Positions 35,329 to 43,789 of a DNA stretch of 64,000 nucleotides are shown one piece after another. The notes under the pieces were generated by a model. That model had not been told where the DNA came from, ran no database searches, and worked only from the letters and a program-made list of their open reading frames with translations. A program made the translations under genes and the position numbers. Where the stretch lies: positions 558,001 to 622,000 of the forward strand of contig NZ_JAPKNH010000001.1 in NCBI RefSeq assembly GCF_026344005.1, written 5' to 3'. Each line of letters starts with the position of its first letter. The stretch's first letter is position 1. Source of the DNA: Kaistia terrae. GTDB taxonomy: Bacteria > Pseudomonadota > Alphaproteobacteria > Rhizobiales > Kaistiaceae.

Positions 35329-36720
35329 ATGACGGGCCGCAGAAAGCCGCCGACAGTCGCTGTTGTCGGTGGTGGCTTTACCGGGGCGGCAGTGGCGTAC
35401 CATCTCGCGGCAAGCCGCTTGCCTGGATTGGGGCTGATCACCGTCGTCGAACCGCGCTCGCTGCTCGGCGCCGGCCTCGCTTATTCCACGGTTGACGCCG
35501 CACATCGGATCAATGTTCCCGCGGCCAAGATGAGCCTGATCTCGGAACAGCCGGGCCATTTCGCGGAATGGCTCGACCGCACGGGGGCGGCGGACAAGGA
35601 TGCGGAGACTGCCGAAGGCCAGGTCTTCCCGCAACGTCGCATATTCGGCTTCTATGTCGACGCGACGCTTCTGCCGCTGGTTGGAGAGGGCTTGATCCGT
35701 CACAGCCAGACCCGCGCCACCGCCATTGAAAGACAGGGAAAGCGCTTCCGGATAAGCTTGGAAGACGGAACCGCGCTCACTGTCGATGTCGTCGTGCTCA
35801 CCACAACGCATCCCGCGCCGTCCGTGCCGGGGCCCTTGCAGTCGCTGATCGGCCGGAAGGGGTTCATTGCCAACGCCTATGCCCCGGATGCGATCGTTGA
35901 CGTCGGACCAAAGGACCGGGTCCTGATCGTCGGCAACGGCCTGACGTCGGCGGACATCGCCGCCGCCCTTGACGTGCGCGGGCATACCGGGCCGATCACG
36001 TCCCTGTCTCGCCACGGCCTGCGTTCGAAAGGGCACGCTCCTGTGCCTGCCGACCCGCGCGGAGATTTCACCACGGCGCCCGCCCGAACCGCGCTGGATC
36101 TGCTGGCGCATGTCCGAGCCGAGTTGAAGGCGGGCCATGAGGTCGGCGAAAGCTGGCACCCGGTCTTCGACGCGTTGCGCAATCAGGGTGGGGCCATCTG
36201 GGCGGGGCTTACGCCGGTGGAGCGCCGGCGTTTCGTCAGGCACCTGCGGGTCCTCTGGGACATTCACCGTTTCCGTATCGCGCCGCAGGTCGAATCCGTG
36301 CTCGAAAGGCGGATTGCCGGAGGGAAGCTCGAGATCCTGGCCGGCTCCGTGGTGGCGGCGAGCCGTGAGGCTCGATCCTTTGCCATCGATATCCGCCCAC
36401 GCTCGAAGCGTACCGTCCTTCGCGAGCGCTATGATGCGGTCGTCGTCGCGACTGGTCCGGCCCATGCGGCGGTCGTGAACGAGAATCTGGCGGTCGCCTC
36501 CCTGCATGCTGCAGGGCTCGTGCACCTCGACGAGTTCGGATTGGGATTATCCGTTAATCGCGACGCCCTCGCTCTCGATGCGGCCGGCTTGCCGGTGGCC
36601 GGGCTCTATGTTGCAGGACCTCTGGCGCGTGGAACTTTCGGGGAGTTGATGGGGTTGCTGGAAGTGACCCGCCATGCCGAATTTGTCGCCGCCCAAATCG
36701 CCCACGGCATCACAGGGTGA
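35329..36720 (+). CDS. YdhS-like FAD/NAD(P)-binding protein
   Basis: A 463-residue cytoplasmic flavoprotein. The N-terminal Rossmann motif is VAVVGGGFTGAAVAYHL (about residues 10-26), followed by GAGLAYSTVDAAHRINVPA and a second dinucleotide motif VLIVGNGLTSADIAAAL near 200. This is the layout of the FAD_NAD_bind_9/YdhS family. It begins 10 bases after the SsuD-like stop and is surely co-transcribed. Members are often found with sulfur genes, but a reaction is not firmly known; supplying or recycling reduced flavin or oxidising a desulfonation product are possibilities. Confidence 0.85.
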   Translation: MTGRRKPPTVAVVGGGFTGAAVAYHLAASRLPGLGLITVVEPRSLLGAGLAYSTVDAAHRINVPAAKMSLISEQPGHFAEWLDRTGAADKDAETAEGQVFPQRRIFGFYVDATLLPLVGEGLIRHSQTRATAIERQGKRFRISLEDGTALTVDVVVLTTTHPAPSVPGPLQSLIGRKGFIANAYAPDAIVDVGPKDRVLIVGNGLTSADIAAALDVRGHTGPITSLSRHGLRSKGHAPVPADPRGDFTTAPARTALDLLAHVRAELKAGHEVGESWHPVFDALRNQGGAIWAGLTPVERRRFVRHLRVLWDIHRFRIAPQVESVLERRIAGGKLEILAGSVVAASREARSFAIDIRPRSKRTVLRERYDAVVVATGPAHAAVVNENLAVASLHAAGLVHLDEFGLGLSVNRDALALDAAGLPVAGLYVAGPLARGTFGELMGLLEVTRHAEFVAAQIAHGITG

Positions 36721-36775
36721 AGTGTGGGCGAGACGTCGATTTCGGTGTCTCGCTCCCTAAATGTGGTCGGTCGGC

Positions 36776-37558
36776 TCAGGCGGCGATCTCGTCGATCCCC
36801 GTCATGACGCCGACGACCTCGCGCAGGGTCGTCTCCGCCGGCGCGACGACGGCGGCCCGGCGTCCGTGCCGATGGATGTGGATGCGGTCGGCGATCTCCA
36901 GCACCTGCGGCAGGTTGTGGCTGATCAGCGCGACGCTGACGCCATTGTCGCGAATGCGGCGGATCAAGTCGATGACAACCGCCGTTTCCCGCACGCCGAG
37001 CGCTGCCGTCGGCTCGTCCAGCACCAGCACGCGCGCGCCAAACGCCATGCCGCGTGCGATCGCGACCGCCTGTCGCTGGCCGCCGGAAAGCTTTCGCACC
37101 GGCGTTGTCAGCGAGACATTGCCGAGGCCCAGTCGCGCCAGCTGCTCGCCGGCGACGTTCGCCATCGCCGCGCGATCGAGCGTCCGTAGGACGCGGCCGC
37201 TGAAGGAGGGTTTGCGGATCTCGCGCCCGAGAAACAGGTTGCTGACCAGATCGAGTTCGCCGGAGAGCGCGAGATCCTGATGCACGACACCGATGCCGGC
37301 GCCTAGGATCTGGGTCGGATCGGTGAGCCGCACCGGAATTCCGTCGATATAGATCTGGCCGGAATCGGGCACCGTCGCTCCGGTCAGCGACTTGATCAGC
37401 GTCGATTTGCCGGCGCCATTGTCGCCGACCACGGCAAGAATCTCGCCCTGGCGCAGATCGAAATCGGCCCCGCGCATCGCCTCGACGGCGCCATAGGTCT
37501 TGGTCAGGGCGCGCGCGGCAAGGATGGTTCCGGCGGGGATCGCGGGGCTGCTGGTCAT
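36776..37558 (-). CDS. Ribose-type ABC transporter ATPase, single-domain
   Basis: A 260-residue ATPase with one ABC domain: Walker A GDNGAGKST, signature KLSGGQRQ, Walker B VLVLDEPTAALG. It is half the length of RbsA-type proteins but aligns with their N-terminal half (FDLRQGEILAVVGDNG). Single-domain versions exist in the FrcA-like subgroup. It must dimerise to form a working pair. The ATG at 37558 lies 14 bases after the permease stop. It is the last gene of a minus-strand operon with a permease and a binding protein, convergent with the YdhS-like gene. Confidence 0.9.
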   Translation of the reverse strand: MTSSPAIPAGTILAARALTKTYGAVEAMRGADFDLRQGEILAVVGDNGAGKSTLIKSLTGATVPDSGQIYIDGIPVRLTDPTQILGAGIGVVHQDLALSGELDLVSNLFLGREIRKPSFSGRVLRTLDRAAMANVAGEQLARLGLGNVSLTTPVRKLSGGQRQAVAIARGMAFGARVLVLDEPTAALGVRETAVVIDLIRRIRDNGVSVALISHNLPQVLEIADRIHIHRHGRRAAVVAPAETTLREVVGVMTGIDEIAA

Positions 37559-37572
37559 GTCGATTTCCCGGC

Positions 37573-38583
37573 TCACGTCGATCTCCGGCGCGAATACTGG
37601 TCGAGCGAAACGGTGGCAACGATCAGGATGCCGGTGATGATGTCCTGGAACAGGCTGTCGATGCCGGCCAGCGTCAGCCCGTTGCGCAGCACGCCGACGA
37701 TGAGCGCGCCGATCAGGGTGCCGAGCACCTTGCCGCGTCCGCCAAAGAAGCTGGTGCCGCCAAGGACGACGGCGGTGATGCTTTGCAGCGCGATGTTCGC
37801 CATGGCGTTCGGATCGGCGCTTGGAATCCGTCCCAGCGAAAGCCAGGCGCCGACGCCGTAGAGCAGGCCGGCGACTGCATAGACGCCGATCAGCGTGCGC
37901 TCGACCCGGACACCGGCGACCCGCGCCGCGTCGGGATTGTCGCCGACGGCATAGATGTGCTTGCCCCAGGCGGTGTTGCCGAGGATGTGGGCGAAAAGGG
38001 CATAGGCGGCGAGGAGGGTCGGGATGCCCCAGCTGACAAACACGCCGCCGATGCTGACGCCCTGGCCGAGCAGGGTCAGAAAACCCTTCGGGATCGTCTG
38101 GCTGCGCGAGCCGGAGAGCAGATAGGAGACGGCCGTCAGCACGGTGAAGGCGCCGAGCGTGACGATGAAAGGCGGCAGTCGAACTTTTGCCACCAGCCAG
38201 CCGTTCAGCGTCGAGGCGGTGATGGCGAGCGTCACGGCCAACAACAGCGCCAGTTCTTCCGGCACGCCGCCGACTGCGAGCTTGGCAGCCAGGATGGTGG
38301 CCAGCACGGTGATCGCACCCAGCGCCAGATCGACGCCAGCGGTCAGGATGATCAACGTCTGCCCGAGCGCCAGCATACCCAGCACCAGGGTTTGCTGCAG
38401 CACGAGCGAGACGTTGGTTGCCGTGAGAAAACGGTCGGAGGCGAAGGAGAAGACGATGATCAGTAGGAGCAGCGCCAGGGCGGGCCCGACAAGCGGATGA
38501 CCGCGCAGGGATTTTCCCCACGCGGCCAGCCGGCTTTCATCTGCCTTCGCCGCCACGTCCGGGCGGGCGGGGACTACCAGCAA
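37573..38583 (-). CDS. Ribose-type ABC transporter permease
   Basis: A 336-residue inner-membrane permease with LGQTLIILTAGVDLALGAI, KVRLPPFIVTLGAFTVLTA, WGKHIYAVGDNPDAARVAGV and LGGTSFFGGRGKVLGTLIGA, all typical of RbsC. The start is uncertain: the reading to TTG at 38583 overlaps the end of the binding-protein gene by ten bases, while GTG at 38556 lies just after it. Neither has a strong ribosome binding site, and translational coupling to the upstream gene is likely. Confidence 0.87.
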   Translation of the reverse strand: MLVVPARPDVAAKADESRLAAWGKSLRGHPLVGPALALLLLIIVFSFASDRFLTATNVSLVLQQTLVLGMLALGQTLIILTAGVDLALGAITVLATILAAKLAVGGVPEELALLLAVTLAITASTLNGWLVAKVRLPPFIVTLGAFTVLTAVSYLLSGSRSQTIPKGFLTLLGQGVSIGGVFVSWGIPTLLAAYALFAHILGNTAWGKHIYAVGDNPDAARVAGVRVERTLIGVYAVAGLLYGVGAWLSLGRIPSADPNAMANIALQSITAVVLGGTSFFGGRGKVLGTLIGALIVGVLRNGLTLAGIDSLFQDIITGILIVATVSLDQYSRRRST

Positions 38584-39554
38584 TTCTTCAGGCCCCAGGC
38601 GGAGTTCTGCGAGGCGATGCCTTCGAACGGCTTGTCGGTCACCAGCACGGCGCCACTGTCGATGAAGCCGCTCGGCTTGGTGCCGGTCTTGGCGTAGTCG
38701 ACGATCGCCTGCACGCCGAGCTCGGCCATCTTGCCGGGGAACTGGACCACGGTGGCGCCGACCTGGCCATCGGCCACCGCCTTGATGCCGTCGCAGCTGC
38801 CGTCGATCGAGCCGATCGCGACCTTGCCGGCGAGGCCGAGGGCGGAGGTCACGGCATGGGCGGAGACCGCCGCCGGCTCATAGACGGTGTAGACGGCGTT
38901 GATGGTAGGATCCTTCTGGAAGAAGTTCTCCAGCGCCGTCTGGGCTTCCGCCTGGTTGGAGATGTTCTGCTGGGCGATGATCTCGGGCGCACCCTCCTGG
39001 AGGCCGAAACCTTTCAGGAAGCCGTCATGGCGCTCGCGCGTCGAGACGGTGCCGCGCGTGCCGTCGACCAGCGCGACACGCGGCGCGGTATCGCCGAGCG
39101 CGGCGCGGACCCACTGGCCCTGCAGCACGCCGGCCTGCAGGTTGTCGGTGGCGAAGGTGGCGTCGACGGCGCTGTCGGGCGAGACGCGGCCATCGAGCGC
39201 GATCACCAGAATGCCGGCGGCGCGGGCCTTGGCGATGGCGTCGTTCAGCGCCTCGGCGTCGCTCGGCGTCACCAGGATGCCCTTGACGCCGAGCGCCGTC
39301 AGATCCTCGATCGCGGCGACCTGGCCGGCGGCGTCGTCATGCGTCTTGCCAGTGATGGCGACGATCTCGGCGCCGGCCGTCTTGGCATAGGCCTGCGCAT
39401 CCTCGCGCAGCTTGACGAAGAAGGGATTGCTGTCGGTTCGCGTCACCAGGCCGATCTTGACGGCATCGTCCGCTGCGAAGGCGCTGGTCGACAGCATGGC
39501 GATCGCGACGAGGGCGAGCGAGGAGGCGTTGAATTTCAGGCGCATGGTTTTCAT
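38574..39554 (-). CDS. Periplasmic sugar-type substrate-binding protein
   Basis: A 326-residue exported binding protein of the RbsB-like class. The signal peptide ends at TSAFA. The mature part shows VKIGLVTRTDSNPFFVKL, GILVTPSDAEALNDAIAKA, ILVIALDGRVSPDSAVDA and a GSCDGIKAVADGQVGATV segment. It heads the operon with its permease and half-size ATPase. Upstream is an AT-rich region with a palindrome at 39655-39674. Confidence 0.91.
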   Translation of the reverse strand: MKTMRLKFNASSLALVAIAMLSTSAFAADDAVKIGLVTRTDSNPFFVKLREDAQAYAKTAGAEIVAITGKTHDDAAGQVAAIEDLTALGVKGILVTPSDAEALNDAIAKARAAGILVIALDGRVSPDSAVDATFATDNLQAGVLQGQWVRAALGDTAPRVALVDGTRGTVSTRERHDGFLKGFGLQEGAPEIIAQQNISNQAEAQTALENFFQKDPTINAVYTVYEPAAVSAHAVTSALGLAGKVAIGSIDGSCDGIKAVADGQVGATVVQFPGKMAELGVQAIVDYAKTGTKPSGFIDSGAVLVTDKPFEGIASQNSAWGLKNCW

Positions 39555-39951
39555 TAGCTTCTTATGGAGGCGCTATCTGCGTTCAGGAACGCGCAAAGAC
39601 GTTCAAGGCGCAGATAGTCTCATTGAATAGGGTCGATGAATCGGGAAATATTCAAATAGATATGAACATCTATTCGTGCAAACATTGTGATTATCGATAA
39701 TATTTAGGAAAGAAAGCGCGTTTTATATTTAAGGTGATCAATAGAAAAAACTTGAATGGCCGTTGCGTTATTTTCGCAGTCTCGCCGACAGGGGGGCTCG
39801 CGGCAGGCGTCACTGCCGTGGCTAGTCAGACGCAATCGATGGCGATTGTGCTGCGCGACAGGAGGGCTCACGCGGATACCTCCATCGGCTCCGCTTGCGG
39901 CCGCATTTGCAATGTCGGCGTAATGAAAGCGATGACGCTCGCCTTCAGCCC
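39555..39951. other. AT-rich intergenic region with palindrome
   Basis: This 397-base stretch lies upstream of the binding-protein gene. Its first half is AT-rich and contains the palindrome at 39655-39674; the rest holds no recognisable gene. Confidence 0.5.
39655..39674. promoter_or_regulatory. Candidate operator AATAGAT-N6-ATCTATT
   Basis: A perfect 7-bp inverted repeat with a six-base spacer, about 100 bases upstream of the binding-protein start at 39554. The half-site AATAGATAT is also present at 34045-34053 in the SsuD/DszC divergent region. It is a candidate site for a sulfur-responsive regulator, none of which is encoded here. Confidence 0.45.
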
Positions 39952-40515
39952 TTAGCGGCCGCCTGTCGGCGCTGTCTGGTTTGACAATTGGCGATAGCCG
40001 CCGTGCCAGTAGAGCAGGGGCTGGGCTTCCGCGCGTGTGGTGATGGCGCGCACCCTTCCGATCAGGATCGAATGGGAATGGCGTTCGATCGCCTCTTCCA
40101 GTTCGCAATCAAGCGCGGTCAGTGCGTCGACAAGGGCGAGGCTGCCGGTGGCAAGCTTCTGCCACGACGCGCCCTCATAGCGGTCAGGCCCCTTGACGCC
40201 CCCTCGGCCGGCAAAGTTGTCCGCGACATGCTGCTGGTCGTCGGCCAGCACGTTCACGCAAAAACTCTGGTAGCGCTGGATTGCCGGCCAGGAGGACGAG
40301 GAACGGTTGAGCGAGACGATGATCGACGGCTGATCTGCCGAAAGCGAGGAAACCGACGTCGCGGTGAAGCCCGTCAGTTCAGGCCCTTGTCCCACTGTGA
40401 TGACACTGACGGCGCCCGCCAGAAACCGCATGGAGTTCTTGAAGGCCGCGGTTTCCACATGGGGCTGGAAGTTGTCGGGGATCGCCGTGTGGTCATAGAC
40501 TGCGGCAAGGGACAT
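39952..40515 (-). CDS. Flavin reductase family protein (DIM6/NtaB type)
   Basis: A 187-residue flavin reductase-like protein that would use NAD(P)H to supply FMNH2 or FADH2 to two-component monooxygenases. Hallmarks are MRFLAGAVSVITVGQG, TGFTATSVSSLSADQPSI, SFCVNVLADDQQHVADNFAG and a C-terminal PLLYWHGGYRQL. I chose the ATG at 40515, with GGAG about six bases upstream, over the in-frame ATG at 40527 that has none. It is the only flavin reductase recognised in the sulfur island, so it may serve several of the DszA-, DszC- and SsuD-like enzymes. Confidence 0.9.
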   Translation of the reverse strand: MSLAAVYDHTAIPDNFQPHVETAAFKNSMRFLAGAVSVITVGQGPELTGFTATSVSSLSADQPSIIVSLNRSSSSWPAIQRYQSFCVNVLADDQQHVADNFAGRGGVKGPDRYEGASWQKLATGSLALVDALTALDCELEEAIERHSHSILIGRVRAITTRAEAQPLLYWHGGYRQLSNQTAPTGGR

Positions 40516-41146
40516 GGTTTTCTCCATGGGGGACGTTAGTTTGCTGGATAGGCAACACGCGGCGCGCCGCCGAACGGCAGTGGTTCGCGGGCATGAGTCT
40601 TCACGCGATAAGGCGGAGCCACGCGTTCACGAATCTGGCGTTGTCGGAGGATCGCGGTCGCGTAGTTCATGCGCACATTGCAGCATGAGCGACCTATGAA
40701 AAACGAGGTCGAGACTATCCCGATTGCCACGCCACGAGGACTTTCCTTGCTGGAAGCGGGGTCGCAGGGAGAAGAAAAAACCTACAGACGATTTAGTCTA
40801 TAATTTTGGTCGCCTTTTTAATTTAGGCGAACGCCGAAGCCATGGACTCCCTCTTGGCGCGGTGGCGGAGCAGGGGGCACGACGTTCCGAACAGTCCAAC
40901 GTGTCAGGGTTGAAGGGTAGGTCGCCGCAGCGACTTGGTGCTGGATCGAGACTGGCAGTGCTGGATCCCGGTCTTGGCCCGGGCGATTGCCTCATGCGTC
41001 TTCGATGGTTCCTGCACGTCGTTGATGTGGGCGCCAAGCGGGTCGCGTCTGACCTGCGTCGTTTGGATCTTGAGCCTGTGCAGCATGGCTTGCGGCACGT
41101 CTTGCTTGACGCGTCCGGACGGGTTCCCTACCACTGCCTCCGTCAT
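40516..41146. other. Non-coding or unexplained region upstream of the riboswitch
   Basis: About 630 bases without a gene I can support. A short AT-rich part at 40775-40825 contains a TATAAT-like hexamer at 40799-40804 without a good -35 box. A minus-strand open frame at 40904-41146 has a plausible amino acid mix but no ribosome binding site or recognised family; it may be a gene remnant. Confidence 0.4.
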
Positions 41147-41335
41147 GGTTCTCCGGTCCGTCGAAGCGGCGCTGGGGCTAAGAGGGAATTAGGTGCGTCT
41201 GCTTCTGGCAGGCAATACCGGAGCTGCCCCCGCAACTGTAAGCGGCGAGTCCAGGTCCAACGAGTGCCACTGAAGCCGAAGCTTCGGGAAGGCCGAACCT
41301 GGGTGACGACCCGCGAGCCAGGAGACCTGCCCTGA
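41147..41335 (+). ncRNA. Cobalamin (B12) riboswitch
   Basis: The conserved parts are in order: GGGGCTAAGAGGGAA followed by GGTGCG, the B12 box region GCCCCCGCAACTGTAAGCGG, GCCACTG followed by GGGAAGGC, and the final GCGAGCCAGGAGACCTGCC. It ends about 125 bases before the CbiX-like/ferredoxin gene and so is placed to repress that operon when adenosylcobalamin is plentiful. Alpha-proteobacterial class members usually act on translation or termination; a short hairpin with TTCCTT and AAGGAA follows at about 41346-41372 but is not a clear terminator. Confidence 0.94.
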
Positions 41336-41460
41336 CCGGTTGCAATTCCTTGGGCGGGGTGTCCTGAAGGAACGGTTGGCTGGTCTCGACGGGCGTTTGC
41401 GCCGTCTATCCAATCATTCGTCCTTTTCCGACGCTTCGCCCGTTCCGCGGGGACTCGGAC

Positions 41461-42249
41461 ATGCTGGATCTCAAAGCCAAGCCTTCGGGCTCGAAGCCGC
41501 CTGGGCGTGCTGTCCTGTTGCTGGCAAAGTCTGCCTTCGCGGCGGCACCGATGCAGGAAATGCAGCGTCTGACCGAGCGCATCCAGCGACAGCGTGGTTC
41601 CGACGAGCATGTCGTCTTCGCGTTCTCCGAACAGGGTACGCCCGCCCTGCGCGATGTGATGCTGGAGCTTCGCGATGCCGGTTTTCGCGAGATCGTCATC
41701 GTGCCGCTGTTGATCCCGCTCGAGCCAAGCTTCCGTCTCTGGCTGGGCCGGACGCTGCAGCGCTGGCTGCGGGATGCCCCCGGCGTCTGGCCGCCGATCC
41801 GCATTTCCGCGCCACCGGAAGAGTCGCCAGGGCTGCATGACCTCGTCGGTGCGCTGATCGACGGCTGTTCGACGCAGCCTACCATGGCCATGCCCGACAG
41901 GCCGCTGCCCGACGCATCGCTGGTCCCTGCGCAGAAGCGTCGCGTCCTGGTCTGCCAAGGTGGCCCTTGCAACGCGGCGGGCGCCGACGTGATCTGGGGC
42001 CATCTCCGCAGCGAGCAGGAGCGCCGCAAGCTGCGCAACGTCGGCGATGGCGTGATGACCGCCAAGTCGACCTGCCTCGGTCCCTGCAATCTCGCGCCAG
42101 TGCTGCAGGTGTTTCCCGAAGGGACCTACTACGGCGGCGTCACCGAGGCCGGCATCGACTGCATCATCGATGAGCACCTGCTGGGTGGCCGCATTGTCGC
42201 CGCGCTCGCCTATGAGCCGACCGGCCGCAAACAGTTGCTGCGCTCTTAG
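41461..42249 (+). CDS. CbiX-like domain fused to a thioredoxin-fold [2Fe-2S] ferredoxin domain
   Basis: A 262-residue soluble protein. The N-terminal part (about residues 10-135) has the alternating strand/helix layout of the sirohydrochlorin cobaltochelatase (CbiX/SirB) half-domain, but the GHGSR-like metal histidine is absent (LLLAKSAFAAAPM) and the second histidine region reads IPLEPSFRLWLG. The C-terminal part (about 160-250) is a thioredoxin-like [2Fe-2S] domain with CQGGPC and CLGPC ligands. It is the first gene after the B12 riboswitch and precedes an ABC transporter. Cobalt trafficking or redox sensing are possible roles; a chelatase reaction looks unlikely without the histidines. Confidence 0.75.
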   Translation: MLDLKAKPSGSKPPGRAVLLLAKSAFAAAPMQEMQRLTERIQRQRGSDEHVVFAFSEQGTPALRDVMLELRDAGFREIVIVPLLIPLEPSFRLWLGRTLQRWLRDAPGVWPPIRISAPPEESPGLHDLVGALIDGCSTQPTMAMPDRPLPDASLVPAQKRRVLVCQGGPCNAAGADVIWGHLRSEQERRKLRNVGDGVMTAKSTCLGPCNLAPVLQVFPEGTYYGGVTEAGIDCIIDEHLLGGRIVAALAYEPTGRKQLLRS

Positions 42250-42281
42250 TCCCTATTCTCCCATTTCAGAAAGACCTTCTC

Positions 42282-43778
42282 ATGAAGACCATGCTTCGCG
42301 CCTTGCGGACGTCTGCGGTGCTGCTCGCGTCAGTGGCTGGTTTCGCAACCGTCGCTCATGCGGCCGATCCGTTGCGGGTCGGCGCCTCGTTCATTGCCAG
42401 CGGGCTTGATCCCACCAAGGGCTCGAACGGCTGGGCATTGGCCAGCCACGGTATCGGCGAGAACCTGTTTTCGGTCGATAAGGACGGCGTGCTCGTTCCG
42501 GAGCTTGCCGCGAGTGCCGAGCGCGTCGACAAACTGACATGGCGGGTCAGGCTCAAGCCGGGCCGCCAATTCTCCGATGGAGCGCCAGTATCGGCCGAAG
42601 CCGTCAGCGCCGGGCTGGCGCATACGACGGCGAACAACAAGGCGGCGCTCGCCACCGGAGGCAAGCTTGCGTTCCAGGCCGAGGATCCCCTGACAATCAA
42701 AGTTACGACCGAGCGGCCAGTGCCCCTCATCCAGGCACTGTTCGCCGAGTGGCCGTTGATCGTCTATGGCCTCAAGGCGGATGGCAGCGCCGTGTTCAGC
42801 GGTCCCTATGCCGTCCAATCCTTTAAGCCGGATGCGGAGATCGAGCTCGTCGCCAATCCGCATTTCGACGGCGCGGAGAAGCGCAGCCCCATCACCTACC
42901 GCAAATTCGGCGATGCGCAGGCGTTGACACTCGCCCTCGAAGCCGGGGAACTCGACCTTGCCTTCGGTCTGCCGGCCGAGAGCATTGCGCGGCTGAAGAA
43001 GGATCCGGACCTTGCCATCAAGTCGTTTCCGGTCGGCTACCAATATCTCGCCTATCTGAACACCCGGAAGCCCGCTCTGACCGATGCCAGGGTCCGCCGC
43101 GCCATCGATCTCGCCATCGACCGCAGCCAGCTCGCCACCGCCATCAATGGCGGCCTGCCGGCGACTGGGGCTTATGCTCCGTATTTCCCTTTCGCAGGCA
43201 AGGAAACGCGGCCGACCGACGCCGCGAAGGCTGCGGCGTTGCTGGACGCAGCGGGTTGGACGACTGGCGTCGATGGCAAGCGCTCGAAGGAAGGCGCGCC
43301 GCTGGAACTGACCGTTCTCGCCTATCCGCAGCGCCCAGACCTCGTTGCCATGTTGCCTGTGGTCAAGGCGCAGCTCGCTCCGCTCGGCATCGCGGTGGAG
43401 ACGAAGATCGTCGAGAATGCCAACGACGTCGCCGCTTCGGGCGACTATGACGTTTTCCTCTGGGCCCAGCATACGGCACCGAGCGGGGACCCGGCCTTCT
43501 TCCTTAACAGCACGTTCAGGACAGGCGCCGGGCTGAACTTCACGGGCTATTCCAGTCCCGATTTCGACGCCATCCTCGACGGCTTCGCAACCGAGAGCGA
43601 TCCGGCGAAGCGGGCCGACATTGCCGCCCACGCACAGCAGAAGCTGTTCGAGGACGCGCCGGTCTCCTTCCTGCTGTCGCCAGTCTGGCATGTCGGCCTG
43701 TCGAAGGCGCTTTCCGGCTACGAGCCCTGGGGCTCCGACTACCATGTGCTGCGCGCCGACATCGGCGAGGCGAACTGA
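42282..43778 (+). CDS. NikA/DppA-like ABC substrate-binding protein under the B12 riboswitch
   Basis: A 498-residue periplasmic binding protein of family 5. The signal peptide ends at TVAHAA. It has GSNGWALASHGIGENLF, LTWRVRLKPGRQFSDGAPV, EAGELDLAFGLP and DARVRRAIDLAIDRSQLA segments. It is 32 bases downstream of the CbiX-like gene and upstream of two permeases. Control by a B12 riboswitch makes cobalt, a cobalt chelate or a corrinoid precursor the likely ligand; this is inferred from regulation and position. It is distinct from, and not close to, the NikA protein encoded at 45727. Confidence 0.85.
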   Translation: MKTMLRALRTSAVLLASVAGFATVAHAADPLRVGASFIASGLDPTKGSNGWALASHGIGENLFSVDKDGVLVPELAASAERVDKLTWRVRLKPGRQFSDGAPVSAEAVSAGLAHTTANNKAALATGGKLAFQAEDPLTIKVTTERPVPLIQALFAEWPLIVYGLKADGSAVFSGPYAVQSFKPDAEIELVANPHFDGAEKRSPITYRKFGDAQALTLALEAGELDLAFGLPAESIARLKKDPDLAIKSFPVGYQYLAYLNTRKPALTDARVRRAIDLAIDRSQLATAINGGLPATGAYAPYFPFAGKETRPTDAAKAAALLDAAGWTTGVDGKRSKEGAPLELTVLAYPQRPDLVAMLPVVKAQLAPLGIAVETKIVENANDVAASGDYDVFLWAQHTAPSGDPAFFLNSTFRTGAGLNFTGYSSPDFDAILDGFATESDPAKRADIAAHAQQKLFEDAPVSFLLSPVWHVGLSKALSGYEPWGSDYHVLRADIGEAN

Positions 43779-43789
43779 GTGCGACGCCT

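Noticed and set aside
40799-40804. TATAAT hexamer as promoter for the riboswitch transcript
   Set aside because: No -35 hexamer at a suitable distance and the site is more than 340 bases upstream of the riboswitch; listed only as part of the unexplained region.
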